From: an uncultured Clostridia bacterium
GTDB lineage: Bacteria; Bacillota; Clostridia; Christensenellales; Borkfalkiaceae
DNA: 29,995 nt
NCBI GenBank assembly: GCA_947088135.1
Contig: CAMUFJ010000022.1
Coordinates: 1 to 29,995 of the forward strand
Reading direction: 5' to 3'
Of the stretch, positions 8,275 to 15,844 are shown in pieces. The notes beneath the pieces are model-generated. The model was not told the DNA's origin, did not search any database, and saw nothing but the letters and a program-made list of their open reading frames with translations. The stretch's first letter is position 1; the number at the start of each line of letters is the position of its first letter. The position numbers and the translations under genes were made by a program.

Positions 8275-10986
8275 TTACGAGTTGGTATTCAAGCTGTTCT
8301 GCGCCGCGCTTGCCGAGGTAAGGCAATAAAGCGCAGGCGTCCAGAAATCTTTTCTGTTTGCACCCGATAACGTGCTGTCCGTAATCGAGTGAGCAATCTT
8401 GTTGCCGAACGCTTGTTTCTGCGCGCTGGAAAGCTCTCTTTGGTTGATATAGGCAAGAAGCGTAGATTGACCGCCGCCGTTCAGCGTGCCGAGCCAAGTG
8501 TCCTTTTCGGTATACATACTTGCATCTCTTACCGAGTTGAGCCCGTACTGCATTCTGATGTTGAGATCGCGTTCCGCATAATTGAAGCAAACCATTCTCA
8601 GAACCTTCATCGCAAACGCGATGTTCGTATCGTTACCGCCCGCGAAATCTTTGAGCACGACGTCCGCATATTGCTCGTCGTAACGGAGCGCGCCCTCACC
8701 CTTCGGCGCACCTGCCTTGTAGTGACCGTAACCGCTCTGCTCGACCCACTGCTTGACCGTCAAATCTCTCTTTGAGGAACCCGTCAGGGAATCCGCCGCC
8801 AAAGCGAGCGCTACTTGATAGTAGTAATCCCAAACCGCTCTGCCCTCGCCCGCGGGCGTGTCCGCAAAGCCGTCGGGGGTCAGCATATCTTTGAAGGATT
8901 TATCCGCATACGCTTCGTCCTGATAATACAGGAAATCGGAGCACTGATCGATGAAGTTGGGGAGCTGCGCGCCCGCATAGGTGAGCGTGACCTGCTCTTC
9001 TCTGCCGACCGTAAGCGCCGCAATGAGGGAGGGCGCCGCCGCTTTCTTCCAATATTCGTTGCTGTCCGAAGTGAGCTCGGCAAGTCTGCCGTTCGCCGCA
9101 TACCCTACGGAGTCCATGCGGGCAGCCCATTTATCCTGACGTTTGATTTGGTTGTTTTCAATTTCCGTCTTAGTATAGACTTTCTTTCCCGAGGATAGCG
9201 CACTGCGCTGATCGTAATCGCCGTTCGCACTGTCGCCCGTGCCCTTCACCTTTTCGTTGTTGCTGTAAGTGACGGGGTCATAGTTGGCGTCTTTGGTTTC
9301 GGTATAGAGCGCAAGCCGTTCGGAAACGGGCGTAGGCATCTGACCGAATTCGAACACGTCCATCTTGGTATCGTTACGGGTCGCCGCGTCCCAGGTACCC
9401 GCGCCGTAGAACACCGCCGCGCCCATACGGAAATAATCCCAACCGGAAGCCGTCTTGGTGGTATCGGTATCGCCCGCGTTGCCGGAGTTGCCGTTCCAGG
9501 TAGAACCGAATTCCTGATAAGCGCCGTACGTTTCCATGAAGTTCTTACTGTCCATACCGTACTGCACCTTCGCGTTTCTCGTCGTGCCGTCGAGGTTGAG
9601 CTTGGCGCGATCCTCGCTGTTCGTTCCGCCGATTTCATAAGCGGATTTATTCGCGTCGAGGGTTACGCCGTTCGAACATTTCGTAGAATTGCTATTGATG
9701 AGGTCGGCGTCGTTGGAGGCAAGCCAAGGAAGAAGGTAGAGCGCGTTGCCCTGCGTGCCTTCGTACTGCTCGCTGCCGTAAATTGCTTGCTGACCGCTCG
9801 AAATAGTCAATCCGCCCGCACCTTGGGTCGGCGTCGAAGAATCCCAATCGAACGTATTAAGATAATAAGTCACCGCCCAAACGAGCGCGCCGTATTCGGC
9901 ATAAGTGAATACCGTGTGGCCGAGGCTCGCGTCGTAAGGAACATTCATCGCCGTCGCGTTTGTCTGATCGGTGATTTCGAAAGTGTCGCCGGGGAAGCCG
10001 GGGAGAGTAACGGTGTAACCTCCGCCCGCCGTAAACTCGTCCGTCGCGCACGCCATGGGATCCCCCGCGTTGAGCGCTTCCGTGAAAGTCGCATAGCGGT
10101 AGAAGTTGAAGGGTTTGTAGGTGACGGGAACGCCGACCGCAATGAGGGGAGCTTCCTGTCCCTCCACCGCCTTTGCCGCCGTTCCGTCGGAAAGCGTATA
10201 GTCGCCGCTCGCCGCGAAAGTCGCAACGTTATCGTTTTTGCCCGTATAGCCCTCGTATTCCAATTTGGAAGCAACCGTCGTCTTGCTCGCGCTCTTCACC
10301 TTGCGGGCAGTAGAGCCCTTCGTCGTTTCGTACGCCTTCTTCATCGCGTCGGAGAAATATTTTTTATTGTAACCCATCGAGAAGTTGGAATAGTCCTTCG
10401 GAAGTCCGTAAATGCCGACTTTGTCCGAGCCGCCCGTAGTATAGAAACCCGCGCCGTTCGCTCCGTCCGCACGATACTCGATCTGCTGGCCGGGAGAATA
10501 ACTCGCCGCAGTGGAATTTCCGTAATAAGAAATCGCGTTCGACCAAATACCGCCGATATTTTGAACCGCCTGCGCGTCGGTCGTCAGGTAATCGGTCAAA
10601 TCCATAACGGTACCCGCTTTCGCATAGCTTTGCACGTATTTAGGCGACAAATAAATGATGTCCTGAATGTTATTGCGTCCGCCGTTCAAGCGTTTGCTTA
10701 AATCGCTGAAATAGTCCGCTTTGTCGTAGTTCACGGTCAAATCGACTTTTACGGGCTGTCCCGTTTTGGCTTCATACTCTTTTTCCCACTTTCTGCAAAT
10801 GGTATTGTTGGTGTGTTCGTCCGCCTTGTTGCAGAAAATATAAACGGAAATTTCTTCGGGATTGCTCACCGTCGAATTGCCGTTATTTCCGCAACCGGCA
10901 GCCGCCAGCGCAACGCCGCTTACCATCACCGCGGAGAGCGCCACGAGAGATACGTTTTTCAACCATCTTCTCTTATTTGCCTTCAT
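8275..10986 (-). CDS. very large sugar-binding lipoprotein of the ABC importer
   Basis: This 903-residue extracytoplasmic protein is the probable solute-binding component of the adjacent CUT1 importer. The ATG at 10986 follows GGGAGGAA and begins a lipoprotein signal: MKANKRRW, a hydrophobic core, and an AAGC lipobox at Cys32. After a Gly/Asn/Ser linker the sequence EISVYIFCNKADEHTNN and the segment NIQDIIYLSPKYVQSYAKAG resemble the start of family-1 binding proteins (IWxx, then DVxxxxxxxxxxYAxxG). Usual members have 400-550 residues, so this one carries several hundred extra residues, rich in Gly, Ser, Thr, Asn and Tyr, with the later half containing more binding-protein-like helical segments. 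It is the first gene of the operon. A paralogous or non-sugar ligand cannot be excluded, but the linkage to permeases is strong. Confidence 0.85.
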   Translation of the reverse strand: MKANKRRWLKNVSLVALSAVMVSGVALAAAGCGNNGNSTVSNPEEISVYIFCNKADEHTNNTICRKWEKEYEAKTGQPVKVDLTVNYDKADYFSDLSKRLNGGRNNIQDIIYLSPKYVQSYAKAGTVMDLTDYLTTDAQAVQNIGGIWSNAISYYGNSTAASYSPGQQIEYRADGANGAGFYTTGGSDKVGIYGLPKDYSNFSMGYNKKYFSDAMKKAYETTKGSTARKVKSASKTTVASKLEYEGYTGKNDNVATFAASGDYTLSDGTAAKAVEGQEAPLIAVGVPVTYKPFNFYRYATFTEALNAGDPMACATDEFTAGGGYTVTLPGFPGDTFEITDQTNATAMNVPYDASLGHTVFTYAEYGALVWAVTYYLNTFDWDSSTPTQGAGGLTISSGQQAIYGSEQYEGTQGNALYLLPWLASNDADLINSNSTKCSNGVTLDANKSAYEIGGTNSEDRAKLNLDGTTRNAKVQYGMDSKNFMETYGAYQEFGSTWNGNSGNAGDTDTTKTASGWDYFRMGAAVFYGAGTWDAATRNDTKMDVFEFGQMPTPVSERLALYTETKDANYDPVTYSNNEKVKGTGDSANGDYDQRSALSSGKKVYTKTEIENNQIKRQDKWAARMDSVGYAANGRLAELTSDSNEYWKKAAAPSLIAALTVGREEQVTLTYAGAQLPNFIDQCSDFLYYQDEAYADKSFKDMLTPDGFADTPAGEGRAVWDYYYQVALALAADSLTGSSKRDLTVKQWVEQSGYGHYKAGAPKGEGALRYDEQYADVVLKDFAGGNDTNIAFAMKVLRMVCFNYAERDLNIRMQYGLNSVRDASMYTEKDTWLGTLNGGGQSTLLAYINQRELSSAQKQAFGNKIAHSITDSTLSGANRKDFWTPALYCLTSASAAQNSLNTNS

Positions 10987-11225
10987 GTTTCTAAATTCCT
11001 CCCTTTTCGTTACAAAATTGAAAATACAAGTCCTCGGGGTTCCCGCCCGTTGGGGGTATTGGGCAGTAAAAAACACCCGTCCGGAAAAAATTCCGCCGAG
11101 AGGGTGAAGAAAATAAAAATAGACGCATTCGTAAACCTTGCTTCGTTACGCAAAAAAAGTGCAAGCAAAAAAGTTAGCGAATACGCCTCATATCATGACT
11201 TCCCCCCATCGTCATTTCTTGTAGT
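10987..11225 (-). promoter_or_regulatory. long structured 5' leader of the binding-protein operon
   Basis: About 240 bases separate the predicted transcription start (near 11225) from the ATG at 10986. The leader contains a possible six-codon frame (11191 down to 11174, reading MRRIR) preceded by a G-rich run, a long imperfect stem (CGTATTCG near 11185-11178 with CGAATGCG near 11131-11124), and a terminator-like hairpin (11068-11106). This arrangement suggests transcription attenuation, but I cannot match it to a known riboswitch class. Confidence 0.45.
11068..11106 (-). terminator. terminator-like hairpin inside the operon leader
   Basis: On the minus strand CACCC (11106-11102) pairs with GGGTG (11078-11074), and an inner CGGAA/TTCCG stem closes a four-T loop. 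Six T follow (11073-11068). It lies between the promoter and the first gene, where a terminator would only make sense as an attenuator. Confidence 0.55.
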
Positions 11226-11231
11226 GACTTT

Positions 11232-11260
11232 AATATAGCACACCCTTCTCGGTTTGTCAA
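11232..11260 (-). promoter_or_regulatory. promoter of the binding-protein/permease/GH43 operon
   Basis: On the minus strand the -35 is a consensus TTGACA (11255-11260), the spacer is exactly 17 bases, and the -10 is TATATT (11232-11237). Upstream DNA carries regularly spaced A/T-tracts for more than 100 bases. Confidence 0.85.
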
Positions 11261-11400
11261 TGGTCTTTTGGAAATTTTTTTGTGATAATTTCACCTTTTT
11301 TTATACTTTTTTAGAGAAAACTCACCAAAAGACGATTTTTTGCTCGATTTTTTGGAATTTTCCGCCTTTTCTGCCATTTTTTAGGCGATTTTTTCGCTTA
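11261..11400. other. helically phased A/T-tracts (probable curved DNA)
   Basis: T-tracts of 3-7 bases are centred near 11267, 11278, 11289, 11299, 11310, 11338, 11350, 11359, 11368, 11379 and 11391, with A-tracts near 11319 and 11328 filling the gap. Mean spacing is close to 10.5 bases, as expected for intrinsic bending. The block lies between the parB terminator and the operon promoter and has no gene. Confidence 0.6.
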
Positions 11401-11424
11401 GCGAACCGCAATTTGCTCTTCCCG

Positions 11425-11467
11425 TAAAAAAAGGCGGAGAATCGCGTTGACCGCGTTCTCCGCCTTT
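11425..11467 (-). terminator. terminator of the ftsH-parA-parB operon
   Basis: A long stem, AAGGCGGAGAA (11431-11441) with TTCTCCGCCTT (11456-11466), is extended inside by CGCG/CGCG and closes a 5-base loop. On the minus strand about seven T follow. It sits 23 bases after the parB stop. Confidence 0.93.
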
Positions 11468-11489
11468 TGCTATATTATATTGTTTCCAT

Positions 11490-12374
11490 TTACTCCATAC
11501 GGTCGAGAATGTCCAGAATCTCGCTGATCCGTTCCAAATCGTCGCGCGTGTAGTAATCGATATAAATTCTGCCCTTTTTATCCGTGCCGATGAGAGATAC
11601 TTTGGTGCGGAAAGACCCGCGCATCCGTTCCACGAGATGTTTGAGCTCCGCGCTTGCAAGCGCGTTTTTCTTTTCCTTGTCCTTTGCCAAAACCTCGGGC
11701 GGATTCAGGAACTGCTTGACGGCGCGTTCCATATCCCGCACCGACCAGCCGTTTCTCACGCATTCGCGGGCAAGCTCGCCCTGCGATTCCTGCGGTACGG
11801 TCACGAGCGTTCTCGCGTGCCCGGAAGACAGTTTTCCCTCTCTCACGAGCGCGACGACCTCGGACGACAGCGTTAACAAACGAAGGGTGTTGGCGATGGC
11901 GGGACGGGATTTGCCGAGCCGTTCTGCGAGCACCTCCTGCGTCAGACTGAACTCTTCCATGAGCCGTTTCATGCCGTACGCCGCTTCGATGGGGTTCAAA
12001 TCCTCGCGCTGTAAGTTCTCGATCAGGGAGATTTCTTGGATTTCCCGCTCGTCAAGTTCTTTTACGATAACGGGCACTTTCGAAAGACCTGCGCGCATCG
12101 CCGCACGGTAACGGCGTTCGCCTGCGATGATCATATACCGTCCGCCTGCCGCCTTGTTTACGACAAGGGGCATAATGACGCCGTGCTCCTTAATGGAATT
12201 GGCGAGATCGTTCAGCGCGTTCTCGTCGAACGCCTTACGCGGTTGGTCGGGATTGGGATAAATGTCCGAAATATCGACCTCCGCCGCGTTCCCCGTTTCC
12301 GTTTGCGCGTTCCCGTATGCCTCTTCCGTTTCGCTAAATAACGCGGAAAGCCCCTTTCCGAGTCCTTTCACCAT
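11490..12374 (-). CDS. parB: chromosome-partitioning protein ParB (Spo0J)
   Basis: This 294-residue protein is the CTP-dependent clamp that loads at parS sites and spreads along origin DNA. Visible are the N-terminal KGLGKGLSALF motif that engages ParA (residues 3-13), the CTP-binding boxes GERRYRA (85-91) and ENLQRE (119-124), and a helix-turn-helix at about 143-168 (LTQEVLAERLGKSRPAIANT) for parS recognition. The last about 60 residues form the usual dimerisation domain. The ATG lies 3 bases after the parA stop, and its ribosome site GAAGGAGA is inside the end of parA, so the two are translationally linked. Two parS sites lie about 3 kb away, upstream of the operon. It is assigned as Spo0J rather than Noc because of the partner parA and the parS sites. 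Confidence 0.97.
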   Translation of the reverse strand: MVKGLGKGLSALFSETEEAYGNAQTETGNAAEVDISDIYPNPDQPRKAFDENALNDLANSIKEHGVIMPLVVNKAAGGRYMIIAGERRYRAAMRAGLSKVPVIVKELDEREIQEISLIENLQREDLNPIEAAYGMKRLMEEFSLTQEVLAERLGKSRPAIANTLRLLTLSSEVVALVREGKLSSGHARTLVTVPQESQGELARECVRNGWSVRDMERAVKQFLNPPEVLAKDKEKKNALASAELKHLVERMRGSFRTKVSLIGTDKKGRIYIDYYTRDDLERISEILDILDRME

Positions 12375-12377
12375 AAT

Positions 12378-13154
12378 TTATTCTCCTTCTCTCTCTGTTT
12401 TTTTCATAAATTCTTCCGTTAAAGCGCTGTATGCCCGCGCGCCCATACACTTGGGATCGTGGAGCAGAATCGGTTTGCCGTGGCTGGGCGCCTCCGAAAG
12501 GCGCACGTTGCGCGGGATCACGATCTCGTACAGCTTTTTCGTAAAATATTTCTTGATTTCCGCCGCGATCTGTTTACTGATGAGCGAACGTCCGTCGTAC
12601 ATCGTGAGCACGACGCCCTCCACCTTCAACCCCTTGTTGAGGTGCTGGCGCACAAGCGCGATGGTGTTCATGAGCTGCGAAAGCCCCTCCAAAGCGTAAT
12701 ATTCGCTCTGAATGGGAATGATCACGCTGTCGGCCGCGGCAAGCGCGTTAATGGTGATCAGCCCTAAGGAAGGAGGACAGTCGATCAGTATGTAATCGTA
12801 CTCTCCGCGCACCTTTTCCAAGGCGCCTTTGAGTACTTTCTCACGGCTCTTTTTATAGACGAGCTCCACCTCCGCACCCGCGAGATCGATGTTGGAGGGC
12901 AAAATAAACAGGTTTTCGAGCTCGGTGGTAAGAGTATTCTCCTTTACTTCCTCCTCGTCGATCAACACGTTGTATACCGATTTTTTAAGCGTGCTCTTTG
13001 AAAAGCCGAGCCCCGTCGTAGCGTTTCCCTGCGGGTCGAGATCGATGAGCAAAACCTTCCGCTTGGCGGTCGCGAGATACGCCGCCATATTGACGCAGGT
13101 GGTCGTCTTTCCTACGCCGCCCTTTTGGTTGGAAAACGAAATGATTTTTCCCAT
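12378..13154 (-). CDS. parA: chromosome-partitioning ATPase ParA (Soj)
   Basis: This 258-residue cytoplasmic P-loop ATPase works with ParB in origin segregation and, in Bacillus, in control of DnaA. The deviant Walker A motif KGGVGKTT (residues 11-18) with its signature Lys11 and the downstream LIDLDPQGNAT and LIDCPPSLG segments are typical of small chromosomal ParA proteins. There is no N-terminal DNA-binding extension of the kind found in plasmid ParA. The ATG at 13154 lies 3 bases after the ftsH stop, and parB follows 3 bases after its own stop, so all three genes form one transcript. Confidence 0.97.
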   Translation of the reverse strand: MGKIISFSNQKGGVGKTTTCVNMAAYLATAKRKVLLIDLDPQGNATTGLGFSKSTLKKSVYNVLIDEEEVKENTLTTELENLFILPSNIDLAGAEVELVYKKSREKVLKGALEKVRGEYDYILIDCPPSLGLITINALAAADSVIIPIQSEYYALEGLSQLMNTIALVRQHLNKGLKVEGVVLTMYDGRSLISKQIAAEIKKYFTKKLYEIVIPRNVRLSEAPSHGKPILLHDPKCMGARAYSALTEEFMKKTEREGE

Positions 13155-13157
13155 ACC

Positions 13158-15230
13158 TTACTCCTTATCGTCGTTGGTTCCGGAGTTTTTCGGCTCCTCT
13201 TTTGCAGGCTCCGCTTTCGCTTCTCCGCTCTTATCTTCCGTTGCCTCCGTCTTCTCCGGAAGTTCCTTTTTCTCGGGCGCGGGCGCGCTCTCCGATCTCA
13301 TTCCCTGTTCGCCGAAGGGGGCGTCGGGCATACCCTTATCGTGATCCTCCAAATATTTCAATACCTCGGTGTAGCTTGCGCCCTCCATGAGCATATCCAC
13401 TTCCTTGGTATAAATGGTTTCGCACTCCACGAGCACGCGCGCCATATTGTCGAGGATCGAACGTTTTTCAAGCAGAAGCTTCTTCGCGCGCTGGTATGCG
13501 CTCGACACGATCGCTTTGACCTCCGCGTCGATGACTGCGGCGGTTTCCTCGCTGTACGAGGAGCGTTCCTCGAAGTCCCGCCCGATAAAGACAGGGCCGT
13601 CGCTCGCATAAACGATAGGTCCGAGCTTTTCGCTCATGCCCCACTCCGTCACCATTTTGCGCGCAATCTGCGTGACCTTTTTAATATCGCTCGACGCGCC
13701 CGCCGAGATGTCCTGAATGACGATCTCCTCCGCAACTCTTCCGCCGAGCAACATACAAATCATATCGTTAAGTTTCTTAACGGTATAGTCGGTGTCGTCG
13801 TTCTCGGGGCGGGTAAGCGTATAACCGCCCGCCATACCGCGCGGAATTATGGATACTTCGTGTACGTTCTCATTCTTTTCGCAGAGCTTCGCAAGGATCG
13901 CGTGACCCGCCTCGTGATAGGCGGTACACTTCTTATCCGCCTCCGTCACCACACGGCTCTTCTTCTGAGGCCCCATAATAACTTTGTTAATCCCTTCATA
14001 AAGTTCGTGGTTTCCGATCATCGTCTTATTGGCACGCGCGGCCAAAATCGCCGCTTCGTTCAAAAGATTGGCGAGATCCGCTCCCGAGAACCCGCTCGTC
14101 ATGCGGGCAATGATCTTGAAGTTAACTTCGGGAGCCAACGGCTTATTTCTTGCATGAACTTTGAGAATCTGCTCTCTTCCCTTCACGTCGGGCAGGTTGA
14201 CGTAAATCTGTCTATCGAATCTGCCGGGACGAAGCAAAGCATCGTCGAGAATGTCGGCACGGTTGGTTGCCGCCATAACGATAACGCCCTCGTTCGTCTC
14301 GAATCCGTCCATCTGAACAAGGATCTGGTTGAGGGTTTGTTCGCGCTCGTCATGACCGCCCCCCAATCCTGCGCCGCGCTGACGCCCCACTGCGTCGATT
14401 TCATCGATGAAAATGATGCAGGGCTGATTACGTTTTGCCATATCGAACAAATCGCGTACGCGCGACGCACCCACGCCCACGTACATCTCTACGAAGTCCG
14501 AACCGCTTACGGAAAAGAAGGGAACGCCCGCTTCGCCTGCAACCGCTTTCGCAAACAGCGTTTTTCCCGTTCCGGGAGGGCCTACGAGAAGCACCCCCTT
14601 AGGAATCTTCGCACCGAGGTCGGAGAACTTTTTAGGGCTGCGTAAGAACTCTACAACCTCTTTCAGCTCTTCCTTTTCCTCTTCCGCACCCGCAACGTCG
14701 GAGAAACGCACTTTTAAGTTGGTAGACACGCGCGCTTTGGTCTTGCCGAAATTCATGACCTTGCCGCCACCGCCGCTCGCCGCGCGCATCGTAATAATGA
14801 GGAGCACACCCGCAACCACGAGAATGCCGATATAGATTACGTTCCCCCATCCGCTCCCCGCGTTCGGATTGCTGTAATCATACTGCACATTGTATTCTTC
14901 CAACCACTCTTCCAGCGTCGCAAATCCGTCTACGGTATGCATATTGGAAATGTACGCCCAATGGTCATAGCTACCCGAATTAGTCTTTTTGTCGCTAAAA
15001 CTACCGTAAATGGTATATCCGTCGATATAAACGCGCGCGAATTTCTCACCGCTTAATATGGGTTGTTTGTCCCCGTTCTCGTCAACTTCAAACCCTTTGA
15101 CGTGCGTAATAAATTCGCTTGTGGTCATCTTCTTGTTGTCCTTGATCACCGTGGTTAAGATGAAATATAACCCGATGCCGAGTGCCAACGCCAAGACAAC
15201 CGCAATGATTGCTTTTGCCGTCTTACTCAA
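13158..15230 (-). CDS. ftsH: membrane AAA+ zinc protease FtsH
   Basis: This 690-residue ATP-dependent metalloprotease degrades damaged membrane proteins and selected regulators. Two membrane helices (about 7-29 and 130-149) enclose a roughly 100-residue outward domain. The AAA module has Walker A GPPGTGKT (217-224), Walker B CIIFIDE (271-277) and the second region of homology with ATNRADILDDALLRPGRFDR (321-340). The protease has the zinc site HEAGH (439-443) and a third ligand Asp515 in SAGASSD. The C-terminal about 60 residues are a charged Glu/Lys/Pro tail. The start is TTG at 15230, supported by AAGGAGA 8 bases upstream; no in-frame ATG fits as well. Its promoter is at 15295-15323. The coupling to parA-parB is unusual. 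Confidence 0.97.
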   Translation of the reverse strand: MSKTAKAIIAVVLALALGIGLYFILTTVIKDNKKMTTSEFITHVKGFEVDENGDKQPILSGEKFARVYIDGYTIYGSFSDKKTNSGSYDHWAYISNMHTVDGFATLEEWLEEYNVQYDYSNPNAGSGWGNVIYIGILVVAGVLLIITMRAASGGGGKVMNFGKTKARVSTNLKVRFSDVAGAEEEKEELKEVVEFLRSPKKFSDLGAKIPKGVLLVGPPGTGKTLFAKAVAGEAGVPFFSVSGSDFVEMYVGVGASRVRDLFDMAKRNQPCIIFIDEIDAVGRQRGAGLGGGHDEREQTLNQILVQMDGFETNEGVIVMAATNRADILDDALLRPGRFDRQIYVNLPDVKGREQILKVHARNKPLAPEVNFKIIARMTSGFSGADLANLLNEAAILAARANKTMIGNHELYEGINKVIMGPQKKSRVVTEADKKCTAYHEAGHAILAKLCEKNENVHEVSIIPRGMAGGYTLTRPENDDTDYTVKKLNDMICMLLGGRVAEEIVIQDISAGASSDIKKVTQIARKMVTEWGMSEKLGPIVYASDGPVFIGRDFEERSSYSEETAAVIDAEVKAIVSSAYQRAKKLLLEKRSILDNMARVLVECETIYTKEVDMLMEGASYTEVLKYLEDHDKGMPDAPFGEQGMRSESAPAPEKKELPEKTEATEDKSGEAKAEPAKEEPKNSGTNDDKE

Positions 15231-15294
15231 ATCTAATTCTCCTTATTTTCATTATTATTGTCCGCATGTCAGTATGCGTAATTTCAACGGCATT

Positions 15295-15323
15295 ATTGTA
15301 TCACATATCACAAAAATAATCAA
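15295..15323 (-). promoter_or_regulatory. promoter of ftsH-parA-parB
   Basis: On the minus strand the -35 is TTGATT (15318-15323), the spacer is 17 bases and the -10 is TACAAT (15295-15300). The leader to the TTG start would be about 60 bases. The parS pair lies about 100 bases further upstream. Confidence 0.7.
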
Positions 15324-15423
15324 GTGTTTCATGGAAATTCTTTCCGATTTTTCATAATTATCACAAAAACACCTCAAAATCCGCTTTTTTTGCCTTGCGT
15401 TAGCTTATTTTGACCGTTTTTAT

Positions 15424-15439
15424 TGTTTCACATGAAACA
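15424..15439. promoter_or_regulatory. parS: parS site 1 (one mismatch in the palindrome)
   Basis: TGTTTCACATGAAACA matches the 16-bp parS consensus TGTTnCACGTGAAACA except for one central base (A in place of G). It should bind ParB, whose gene is in the adjacent operon. The centre is 42 bases, about four helical turns, from site 2. Confidence 0.88.
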
Positions 15440-15465
15440 CTCCCGAGAATTTTCTCAAAAATCAG

Positions 15466-15481
15466 TGTTTCACGTGAAACA
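15466..15481. promoter_or_regulatory. parS: parS site 2 (perfect palindrome)
   Basis: TGTTTCACGTGAAACA is a perfect 16-bp palindrome identical to the conserved bacterial parS sequence. It lies between cvpA and ftsH, about 6.7 kb from the predicted oriC, where parS sites are expected. Confidence 0.95.
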
Positions 15482-15736
15482 TTCGGTGCTAATATTTGAC
15501 CATGGGCGTAACTGATTGTTTATTCTATGCCGGTATGATAATAAATAGACTGCCGTCATTGATAATGTTCCTTTTTTATGCTATTATCATGACTTAATTT
15601 ATGTTATGGGAGCCATCTTTCCCCGTAATGGAAAATCTTACACTAAGTATTGTTCAGACGGTTTTCTACACCCGTTGCAGCTTTCCGTATCGAAGGTTTA
15701 CTCGTCGGTATAATTTTTATCTTTGACTCGGAAATG
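15482..15736. other. non-coding spacer of unknown role
   Basis: I find no frame with a ribosome site here. It is AT-rich with several runs of TTTT and possible weak promoter hexamers (for example TTGACC at 15496-15501 on the plus strand), and it ends in a bidirectional terminator. A small RNA is possible but not supported by any motif I can name. Confidence 0.4.
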
Positions 15737-15767
15737 AAAAAAAGAATCGCGTATCGCGATTCTTTTT
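15737..15767 (-). terminator. bidirectional terminator after cvpA
   Basis: AAAGAATCGCG (15741-15751) pairs with CGCGATTCTTT (15755-15765), with A-runs and T-runs on either side. It lies about 80 bases after the cvpA stop on the minus strand and could also end a plus-strand transcript. Confidence 0.85.
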
Positions 15768-15844
15768 GAAATTTATATGGCGCAAAAATCTTAATAGTGG
15801 CGCATTTTTAACAGGGTCGTTGCTTTGTTAAGCTTCTAACTAAT

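Noticed and set aside
13125..14645. 506-codon plus-strand frame opposite ftsH
   Set aside because: It is His/Arg/Val-rich antisense of ftsH, which is unmistakable.
15325..15340. Possible third parS (TGTTTCATGGAAATTC)
   Set aside because: Only about 10 of 16 bases match and the right half is lost; it also overlaps the ftsH -35 region.
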